64,000 bases of DNA from Candidatus Altimarinota bacterium (GTDB taxonomy: Bacteria > Patescibacteriota > Gracilibacteria > BD1-5 > UBA6164): NCBI GenBank assembly GCA_028698305.1, contig JAQVDN010000005.1:1-64000 (forward strand). Reading direction: 5' to 3'. Shown one piece after another: positions 56,088-64,000 of this stretch. The notes beneath the pieces were generated by a model that was not told the origin of the DNA, ran no database searches, and saw only the letters and a program-made list of their open reading frames with translations. How positions within the stretch are numbered: position 1 is the stretch's first letter; each line of letters begins with the position of its first letter. The translations under genes were made by a program, and so were the position numbers.

Positions 56088-58195
56088 TTTATAAAGTAGA
56101 AATTTATTGGTGGCTTTAAATAATGTAATTGATAAGATTATTAATCCTAAATCTACAAAAGTAGAAATTTATTGGTGGCTTTAAATCAGGATTTTCTCCG
56201 AAAATTTCAATATATCTACAAAAGTAGAAATTTATTGGTGGCTTTAAATTAAATTCTACTGCAAAAGATTTCATATCTACAAAAGTAGAAATTTATTGGT
56301 GGCTTTAAATGCAACTCTAACTTGTCAATAAGCATAGGATCTACAAAAGTAGAAATTTATTGGTGGCTTTAAATTATAATTAGACCACATAAGATAGTAG
56401 AATCTACAAAAGTAGAAATTTATTGGTGGCTTTAAATAATCAGTATTAAGATTATCATCTTTGATCTACAAAAGTAGAAATTTATTGGTGGCTTTAAATT
56501 ATAATTAGACCACATAAGATAGTAGAATCTACAAAAGTAGAAATTTATTGGTGGCTTTAAATAACATCAACAGAATGAACAAAAGTCCTATCTACAAAAG
56601 TAGAAATTTATTGGTGGCTTTAAATTAAGAGATATGAGAGAAAATAAGTTAATCTACAAAAGTAGAAATTTATTGGTGGCTTTAAATATATTTCAATATC
56701 AAAGTAATAATAAAATCTACAAAAGTAGAAATTTATTGGTGGCTTTAAATATTCAAATTATAATTTCTTGACCGAATCTACAAAAGTAGAAATTTATTGG
56801 TGGCTTTAAATATTCAAATTATAATTTCTTGACCGAATCTACAAAAGTAGAAATTTATTGGTGGCTTTAAATTTTTTGCCGCTTGATTCCCTTCTTTTAT
56901 CTACAAAAGTAGAAATTTATTGGTGGCTTTAAATGTGCAATAAGTATTGCTTTAATGCTTTATCTACAAAAGTAGAAATTTATTGGTGGCTTTAAATGAA
57001 AAAGCAACTTTTGAAAAAACTCTTATCTACAAAAGTAGAAATTTATTGGTGGCTTTAAATACAATGGCTAATAGAACAAAATTATATTATCTACAAAAGT
57101 AGAAATTTATTGGTGGCTTTAAATTACAACTCATTTTAAATCTAATCATCTATCTACAAAAGTAGAAATTTATTGGTGGCTTTAAATTACAACTCATTTT
57201 AAATCTAATCATCTATCTACAAAAGTAGAAATTTATTGGTGGCTTTAAATAAAAGCCAAAAGTAACACAACCTACTAATCTACAAAAGTAGAAATTTATT
57301 GGTGGCTTTAAATGAGTAAATGGAACATCTTGATCAACATATCTACAAAAGTAGAAATTTATTGGTGGCTTTAAATTTGACAATTGGGCTGTTAAGGGTA
57401 TAGATCTACAAAAGTAGAAATTTATTGGTGGCTTTAAATTTTTCTATTAGAATCAATAAAGCTTTATCTACAAAAGTAGAAATTTATTGGTGGCTTTAAA
57501 TACAAGAACAAAAAATCAAAGAAGCAAATCTACAAAAGTAGAAATTTATTGGTGGCTTTAAATACAAGAACAAAAAATCAAAGAAGCAAATCTACAAAAG
57601 TAGAAATTTATTGGTGGCTTTAAATTGATTTATTAATGTCTGATTGAATAAATCTACAAAAGTAGAAATTTATTGGTGGCTTTAAATGCTATAAATGCAG
57701 GATTTGCTAATTGTATCTACAAAAGTAGAAATTTATTGGTGGCTTTAAATAAAAAAAATTTAAAAAAGAATTACTTAATCTACAAAAGTAGAAATTTATT
57801 GGTGGCTTTAAATTTTCAGAGGAATAGTGATAATTTCTTGATCTACAAAAGTAGAAATTTATTGGTGGCTTTAAATTCTTTTTTGTCAAACTCAAAATAG
57901 AAGCATCTACAAAAGTAGAAATTTATTGGTGGCTTTAAATATTGAGCTACTCCAGTTAATTATTATATATCTACAAAAGTAGAAATTTATTGGTGGCTTT
58001 AAATATAAGGGGGGTATGAGATAAAACTATTTATCTACAAAAGTAGAAATTTATTGGTGGCTTTAAATACTGCTAAAATATTTGCTTGAAACCAAATCTA
58101 CAAAAGTAGAAATTTATTGGTGGCTTTAAATCAACTATGTCAAATTCGCTTGAAAGCTCATCTACAAAAGTAGAAATTTATTGGTGGCTTTAAAT
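56088..58195 (-). CRISPR. CRISPR array, type V-A-like repeat, 34 repeats and 33 spacers
   Basis: The 36-bp repeat begins ATCTACAAAAGTAG and ends TTGGTGGCTTTAAAT on the plus strand. Its minus-strand 3' end, AATTTCTACTTTTGTAGAT, is the Cas12a-type handle with stem TCTAC/GTAGA, so the array is transcribed right to left. Repeats are identical except the leftmost (56088-56121), which is degenerate and marks the trailer. Spacers are 25-29 bp. Four occur twice: three as adjacent duplicates (ending in repeats at about 56776/56837, 57152/57215, 57528/57590) and one with a single spacer between copies (before 56402 and 56527). Confidence 0.98.
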
Positions 58196-58420
58196 AGCAT
58201 TTTTATTTTAAACAAGCCAAAAAGATACAAATAATTTATATTTCAAAATTATGACTTATGGCTTATTTAAAGTATTGTCTAAATATTAAGACTTAGGTTT
58301 ACATTTTTTTTAAAACAAACAACATAACTTCCACTTTTAATAAAATTTTTTATTAAAAGTTACAGATTATTTTAAAGAACTTTTAATCATTATATAAATA
58401 AAATTTACTTTTCAAACTTT
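58196..58420 (-). promoter_or_regulatory. CRISPR leader
   Basis: 225 bp of AT-rich DNA between the last perfect repeat and the cas2 stop. Repeat degeneration at the opposite end and minus-strand transcription place the leader here. Contains an AACTTTTAATAAAA/TTTTATTAAAAGTT-type inverted repeat (about 58330-58363), which may end the cas transcript. Confidence 0.7.
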
Positions 58421-58699
58421 TTACAAAAATAATATTTCTTCTTCTTCCAAAGCAGGTTGTCAGTACCTAATTACCTTATCATTATTTGCCTTTGAAATAG
58501 GGAATAATAATATACTATCTGCTCATGTAAATTTTTTACTATATACTTCTTCTATTTCTCTTTTTAGTATATTTAAAATCCTTTCACTATTTTTAATTTC
58601 AAAAACACTATATTGTAACCTTCTACCATATTTTTTTAATAATTTACCAAATTTAGTTCTTGTTTTGTCATCATGTATGTCATATGTAACTATTAGCAT
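58421..58699 (-). CDS. cas2: CRISPR-associated endonuclease Cas2
   Basis: 92 residues starting MLIVTYDIHDDKTRTKFGKL, the Cas2 ferredoxin-like fold with the active-site aspartate in TYDIHDD, then YGRRLQYSVFEIK. With Cas1 it forms the spacer-integration complex. Start is two bases after the Cas1 stop, so it is the last gene of the operon. Confidence 0.96.
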
Positions 58700-58701
58700 A
58701 T

Positions 58702-59667
58702 TTATTCATTAATTTTAAATTTTGGAAACTCATTTCTTCATTTCATAAAATATTTATAATAGTCTTTTATAAATATAAACATTTCTTTTTTGTAACTAAG
58801 TAATTCTTTAAAAAATATAGCATTGTATTTCCTAGAATTTTCCCATGGTAAAATGTATTGTCAGTTTTGAAACTTAAAATCTTTTTCATTGATCTGTCAT
58901 AAATTATATGCTTTCAAAACTGCCTTATCTATGATACACCTAAATGGTTCCATTAAATCAAGTGCTAGAGATTTTCTAGCATACCAAGTTCTATGATATA
59001 CTCCATAGTAATTATCAAATCAATATAACCTCAATAAAGCTTCTATAAAATGAAATAAATAAGTATATCATATATCTAAAAGTAGATTTTTTATATCCAT
59101 CTTTGTTCTAGGAGCTCTTTTGTACCAGCCTATTTTTTTGAAATAATTTGTAAAAAATAATTTTGATACATTTCATTCATAACCTAATAAGCTCTCATAA
59201 TTATCAACACTATCAATTTTTGTGATTATACCATTTATCTTTGTTATATCTCATTTTATATCTAAGTCTTTTTCTCTTATAGCTTTCAATAATTCAAGTT
59301 GATTATGTGTTTTTAGTTTTATTATACTTTTTGCTATTTCAAGCATTTCTTCTTCTGTTTTTTCGTATTGTTTTTTTCTAAGTACATAGTTTCACTCTGT
59401 TTCGTTTCATATAACTAGATATGGAGTAAAGTTTTTTTTCATCATAACAAGTGTGATTCAATACTCTTGAAATTTTCTTATAAGCACACTTGTAATAGTT
59501 GTTTCTCAAATTAAGAATATAGCAAATATCTTGAATAAGCTAATTTTATTTTTTATAATTCCTTCTTCTTTTATAGTTAAATTTTCGTTTTCAAAATTTA
59601 TATTTTTTGTATCAAAACTTTCTATAAATATAATTTGTTTTTCATCAAAATCTGGTAATTGAAGCAT
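58702..59667 (-). CDS. cas1: CRISPR-associated endonuclease/integrase Cas1
   Basis: 321 residues. The N-terminal beta domain precedes the helical catalytic domain with GYTYLFHFIEALLRLYGFDN, YYGVYHRTWYARKSLALDLM (His) and MEPFRCIIDKAV (Asp region), the Cas1 metal-site signatures. It integrates protospacers at the leader end. Nine bases separate it from cas4. Confidence 0.96.
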
Positions 59668-59676
59668 ATTTATAAG

Positions 59677-60282
59677 TTATTCAAATAAATGTAATTGAGG
59701 ATAAACTTCTCAAATATAATAATCACATAATTCTCTATAAATACATTTCATACATTTACTTGTATTTTGAGACCATTTTTTTGTGTTTGGATTAAATCTT
59801 CTATATTCTTCAAGTAGATTTTGAAACTTTATAAGTCATTTATTATCAGGCTTATAAATAGGGTACTTTTTGTTATCTTTCATACTATAAAGAGATATCT
59901 TTTTTATATGATATCATAACTCTTCCAGGCAAAACATTTGTCACCGAAGTTGGTATTTGTATCAAGTATAGATTTTTTCTTTGTTGTTTTCATCTCTATG
60001 TACTTGATTTTTTCTTTCTATTAATTCTCAAGTTTTTGTATTAAATATGTCTATTTTTCAAGAAATCTTAAAGTTTTCACTATATACATCTAGTCATTGT
60101 AGTATGTATTTACTTGTTGAATAGATTTTATTATCTATAGTTTCATGAGCTATCGTTCAAGCAATTTGAACCTCATCTTGATAGAGTTTTTTCTCATAAC
60201 TATCATATAATGTATGATAATAAATACTTTTGGGACAAAAGATAAAATCGTTTAGAGTAGATAATTTTATATAGGATTCCAT
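59677..60282 (-). CDS. cas4: CRISPR-associated exonuclease Cas4
   Basis: 201 residues. STLNDFIFCPKSIYYHTLYD carries the first cluster cysteine, VQIAGTIAHE the RecB-type histidine region, GKIDIFNTKTGELIERKN the nuclease D/EXK core, YKYQLRGQMFCLEEL the QxxxY-like motif, and SKCMKCIYRELCDYY the three C-terminal Fe-S cysteines. It trims protospacers and selects the PAM side. Its ATG lies two bases after the stop of the restriction endonuclease gene. Confidence 0.93.
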
Positions 60283-60284
60283 AG

Positions 60285-61346
60285 TTATTTTTTTAGGATA
60301 TCAATATTGTACTTGTGAATATAATTTTTTCTTTTTTCATTTAATAGAGTATTGATTATTTTATAATTTTTATTGTTTGGAAACATCATTTGTAGATATT
60401 TTTTGTAATCATCATTTGTAAATAATATTTCTCCATTTTCATTAAAATATATCTTATTATTATCATATAACTTATGAAATTGAGTAGGTAAATTAACTCA
60501 ATTATTTTCATCTGCTATCATATACCAATATCTTAAATCTAATTTTTTTATCTCAGATACTGGGTAAATATGCGCTGCTTCACACATATCTTCAGGTAAT
60601 TCTCAAAATAAATGATCGGTTGGTTTTATATTTCTTAATCTGTTTTTAAATATTCTTCTTAATTTTCATATTCTTAATTCATTTTTTTCTTTTTCATCAT
60701 TTATTTCTATTTTATAATTTGGAGATAATATTAATTCTATAAATTCATTTACATCACTAGAATTATCAATTTTATTTGTTATTTCATTTATTTCGTTAGA
60801 TTCCAATGCTGTAAATAATACTTTATTAAAATCTAGAAAATTACTTTTTATTTTAGGAAACATATCAAAATACTCTTCTAAGTTTATTTGTTTTAAATTT
60901 GAGTTCCTGATATAATTTTTTTCTTTATCTCTAATATTTTTAAAAAAATTAATGAACATATATTGATTATACTTTCATCAATATATTATATAAGGTGTCC
61001 TTTTTATATTGTAATCACTTCATGTTGGATTACTTCAAGTAGTAAATTTATCATGACTCAATATAGTTCATAAATTATTGAAAAAATAATTGTTTATATA
61101 TCTTATTTTTTCACTTGATAATTTTTCATTTGTTTTATAATCTCTCATTAATTCTTTTCTAAATTTAATAACATTTTTATCAAATTTAGTTCAATATTTT
61201 TCTTTTCATCTAAATTCTGTTCATTCTAAAAGCTCACACCATTCATCAATTATTAATCACTTATCATTAATCACATATTTTGCAATTCATTTTGTAAATG
61301 ATTTTGCTTTTGGTTTTGATACAAAAGGGATATTAATTATTTTCAT
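60285..61346 (-). CDS. HNH-family type II restriction endonuclease
   Basis: 353 residues. The N-terminal 230 residues show no known domain. The C-terminal part has CEAAHIYPVSEIKKLDLRYW (the first HNH histidine, about residue 256), ADENNGVNLPTQFHKLYDNN (Asn and final His) and IYFNENGEILF, the standard HNH order seen in many restriction enzymes (AAHI-P...NGI-L...H-LFD). With the adjacent C5 methyltransferase it makes a type II restriction-modification pair. It starts three bases downstream of the methyltransferase stop. TGA glycines are frequent, so it is adapted to the host code. Confidence 0.82.
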
Positions 61347-61349
61347 ATA

Positions 61350-62474
61350 CTATAGATAAAAATTAAAAATTTCTTCCAATACCTTAACATTTATTGAATT
61401 TCAAGCTAAAAATTTAATTTTTGCTTCTGAAATTCAGTATTTAACTAAATTATCATAAAAATCTTTATTTATAAATCATTGTAGTTTTAAATGTTCGTAA
61501 GCATTTAAATATATTATTTTTTCATTATGAAAAATTTTTATTCTTGATTGTGCTCCAGATGCAGTTATAGTTGGTGATTTTCAATCTTTAAAATATACAA
61601 AACTTTCAGCATTGAAATTAGAATATCACTTTATATAACTTTTTTTAATTCATGTTTTTTGATTCATTTGAATTATTTCAAATTTCCTATTTGTTTTAAA
61701 CAAGTCATGATTTAAGTTTTTTTCAAATATATCATCAATAAATTTAGTATTATTTATTTTATTTAATTTAAATTCATTAGGATTATTTCATAAATATGAA
61801 ACAATAAAGACTCTTTCTCTTCTTTGAGCTTCTCATAAATCGGCAGAATTAACTATAAATGGTTTTGTTGACTTATATCACATTTTTTCTAATTCAAATA
61901 TCCACTCATCTAAATCAGTTTTAAATGCTTCATTTAATATTGCTTTAACGTTTTCCATTAATAAAACCTTTGGTAAATATTTTTTATCTTTAAAATATAT
62001 TTCTTTAAGTATTCTTTCTATTTCCCATAGTAATCATGATCTTGATTTAGATTCTTTTGAAAATCATCTTTGTTTTCATTGCTGACTTATATCTTGACAG
62101 GGAAATGAATAAGTAAATAAATCTATATTTTTTTTCATTAATTGAACTCATTCTATAAACCTAATATCTAAATTTCAAAATTTATCTATTACTTGCTTTA
62201 AAATGGATAATTTTTCTTCACTTAATCATCATAAATATTTCGCTCTTTTTTTACTATCAAGACTTAATGAAAATTTTTCTAAAAATAATAAAACTTCTTT
62301 TTTATCTATACTTTTTGACTTTAATCTCAAGTGATTAACTCAATATGCAATAATGGCATCAGTATACCAATCACTAATTCAAGCAATATTAACTTTATAT
62401 CACAAATTTTTCAGTGCTTGATGTTGACTTCAAATTCATGAAAAAGCTTCAAATAATACAATTTTTTTACTCAT
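61350..62474 (-). CDS. DNA (cytosine-5-)-methyltransferase
   Basis: 374 residues. Motif I EAFSGIGSQHQALKNLG, motif IV FTYSFPCQDISQQGKQRGF with the catalytic PCQ (about 123), motif VI LLMENVKAIL, motif VIII EAQRRERVFIVSYLG, and motif X KIKFLAGNSINVKVLEEIF. The target-recognition region lies between VIII and IX. It protects host DNA from the HNH nuclease encoded next. First gene of the tight operon methyltransferase - HNH nuclease - cas4 - cas1 - cas2. Confidence 0.95.
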
Positions 62475-62747
62475 AAAAAGGCACTTACTATATAAAGTAA
62501 ACGCCATAAAACTAAAAAGTATAAAATACTTTTTTTAATTCAAAAATAGATTTTTAGGCAATATAAAAAGGAGGAAATTAGCTACCTGATTATATCGCCA
62601 AAAAACCTAAATATGTGTAAAAAAACATAAATAAGGAGAGGAAAAGCTAATTTCCTCCTTTTTATTTTCTTTTACACATATATCATATTTAGTTTTTTTG
62701 GCTTTTTAATTCTAGTCGTATTTTAAAAGAATTCAAGCAAAAGAAAA
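62475..62747. promoter_or_regulatory. Intergenic region with two interleaved long inverted repeats
   Basis: Arm B1 (62565-62583, core AAAGGAGGAAATTAGC) pairs perfectly over 19 bp with B2 (62645-62663). Arm A1 (62597-62621, GCCAAAAAACCTAAATATG) pairs with A2 (62671-62702) apart from a 7-nt insert in A2. The order B1-A1-B2-A2 cannot form two nested hairpins, so an RNA from here would be pseudoknotted or switch between two forms. It must also contain the promoter of the R-M/cas operon. No gene seen. Confidence 0.7.
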
Positions 62748-62775
62748 AAACTACCATAAAATGGTAGTTTTTAGA
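62748..62775 (-). terminator. Terminator of the type V effector gene
   Basis: Stem AAAAACTACCAT/ATGGTAGTTTTT overlapping the stop codon, with a run of T in the minus-strand sense. Confidence 0.85.
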
Positions 62776-64000
62776 GTCAAATTTTACAACATATATTATA
62801 AGCTCAATTATCATCTCAATTTTTAATTAAATCTAAATTTAATCATTCTTTTTTATATTTTTTTATAACTATATTATTATCTTTTCAAGTTATAAATCAA
62901 CAGTCACTACAAGTTGTAATATTATCTTTTCTCTTTACATTTATTGATTTACAAATAGGACATCTTTTACTTGTGTTATGTGGTCTTACAAAACTAACTA
63001 TTCAAAACTTTCTATAGTTTTCAGTTTGAACCCATAAAATTTTTTCTTTTTCAAAATTTAATTTATTTACATTATCTAAAGAATTAAAAAATGGAACTAA
63101 ATGTAATATTCATTCTTCAACCGAAACTTTATATAACTTTCTTAATAACTGATTTTCAAAAAAATGATAAGTTCACATTCAAGCTAAAGCTCAATTTTCT
63201 TGATCTTTAAAATTTGTTTTTATTGAAATATAACTGTTATTTAATCAATCATTTTGTCACATAAAAGATTGATTTAAATTTTCAACTGCAATTTTTACTT
63301 TATAATCATATTTTTTCATTAAATAAACTATCACTCAAATCATATTTGCAATAACTCATTTTTTTAAATCTTCACTAGAATCAAGCTCAATTGTAAGTTT
63401 CATTAAATTTTGTTTTTCTATTTCTGATAAAGTTTTATCATTTTTCAACTTTTCATAGTTTTCAAACATTTCTTCAAAAATATTTACTGGCAAATCTTCA
63501 AAATGATGTCATTCTTTGTAAGGAGTTATTAATTCTTTTATATTATTTTGTCTTTCTTCTTTTGTTTGATACTTTTTTAAAAAATTCAAAACTCATTTTT
63601 CATTTGAAGACATTTGATATTGTAACTTTCTTATATAAGCTAATTGCTTTAATTTTATATTTTGTTTATTTGTTCAAGTTGAATTTCAATTTTCATCTTT
63701 TGCTTCAAATAGAGACAAATCAACTAAAAATTTATTTCAATCTTTATCTGATTCAATTTTTAAATTTGTTAAATCTAAAATTCATTCAATTCTATTCTTT
63801 TTATATTCCCATTTTTTAGAATTATTATTAAAATATTTTGTATAAATCTCATAACTTTGAATAATTCAATTTTTGTTTGTAATACATAATGTAGCTAATT
63901 GTTTTATTCACCTATCAATTCAAAAAATATAATAATCATCTAAACTATCAAAATATTTATTTACTTTTTCTTTATTAAAATTTTGAACTAATTCGTTTTG
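62771..64000 (-). CDS. Type V CRISPR effector, Cas12a2-like (C-terminal 409 residues; start outside window)
   Basis: The frame enters from the right edge and ends at TAA 62771-62773. Visible motifs: RuvC I in YYIFGIDRGIKQLATLCI (about residue 25), RuvC II in KVKIAVENLNQSF (about 237), then FGIVSFVRPHNTSKRCPICKS and ITTCSDCGF, a CxxC...CxxC zinc ribbon (about 344), and RuvC III in NGDDNGAYNICCKIGL at the very end. In Cas12a the segment after YVPAWNTSKIDP opens the Nuc domain; here a short zinc ribbon replaces it, as in Cas12a2, which shares Cas12a-type crRNAs but cuts nucleic acid non-specifically on recognising target RNA. Other zinc-ribbon Cas12 types cannot be fully excluded without the N-terminal part. 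Confidence 0.8.

Noticed and set aside
57673-57900. Open frames through the CRISPR array on both strands
   Set aside because: They are translations of repeats and spacers (recurring YKSRNLLVALN and LKPPINFYFCR), not genes.
60285-62474. First thought that the large block beside cas4 was Cas12a itself
   Set aside because: Translation gives clear C5 methyltransferase motifs (PCQ, ENV, QRRERVF) and an HNH nuclease; no RuvC motifs. The effector lies further right.

Overview
The window is AT-rich (A+T heavy throughout) and packed with genes that only read through if TGA is translated as glycine. TGA falls on invariant glycines of many families, for example the P-loops of YchF, MurE, DnaX, DnaA and the MacB-type ATPase, the HVGH motif of ValRS and the adenylate kinase loop. 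This is genetic code 25, the hallmark of Gracilibacteria/Absconditabacteria (BD1-5/SR1) in the Candidate Phyla Radiation. Small genes, short spacers, hairpin plus T-tract terminators at almost every operon end and sparse biosynthesis fit that assignment. All CDS coordinates here use TGA=Gly; with the standard code nearly every gene breaks into pieces.

Layout. 1-9951: end of a WG-repeat protein, valS, a secreted repeat protein (minus), small secreted and hypothetical genes, ychF, and a prephenate dehydratase-like/prephenate dehydrogenase-like pair. 9967-11761: rRNA m5C methyltransferase and a XerD-type tyrosine recombinase. 11762-15970: an integron-like island with four copies of a 248-250 bp, GC-richer palindromic element separating small gene cassettes, one cassette tandemly duplicated; the recombinase points away from it. 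16063-16166: a tRNA gene with an inserted hairpin in the anticodon loop. 16201-33889: dedA, secF, an ABC exporter, uppS, a polyprenyl synthase, a K+ channel, clpP, a TPR protein, gltX, dcd, miaB, an MscS-like channel and a large protein with a RelA/SpoT-like end. 33931-38862: large unknown protein, Trm11-like methyltransferase, adenylate kinase. 38895-43401: rnpB, dnaA, DUF4012 protein. 43478-56049: murE, dnaX, truncated priA, MacA/MacB-type export genes, a cNMP-binding protein with pilT, rlmD-like methyltransferase, and a secreted phosphodiester glycosidase.

56088-64000 is the defence island. A 34-repeat CRISPR array has a Cas12a-type repeat (3' handle with the UCUAC-UUUU-GUAGA hairpin on the minus strand). 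To its right, all on the minus strand and almost without gaps, lie cas2, cas1, cas4, an HNH restriction endonuclease and a C5 cytosine methyltransferase. Beyond a spacer with interleaved inverted repeats is the C-terminal 409 residues of a type V effector, cut by the window edge. It keeps RuvC I, II and III motifs but has a four-cysteine zinc ribbon where Cas12a carries its Nuc domain. That is the layout known for Cas12a2, the RNA-triggered abortive-infection nuclease, so the island may pair a Cas12a2-like effector with its own adaptation genes and a restriction-modification system in one operon.

The two most unusual regions are therefore the Cas12a2-like/R-M/adaptation island at the right end and the integron-like cassette array at 10.9-16.0 kb, whose outer cassettes carry genes with little or no TGA, suggesting recent arrival from standard-code donors.
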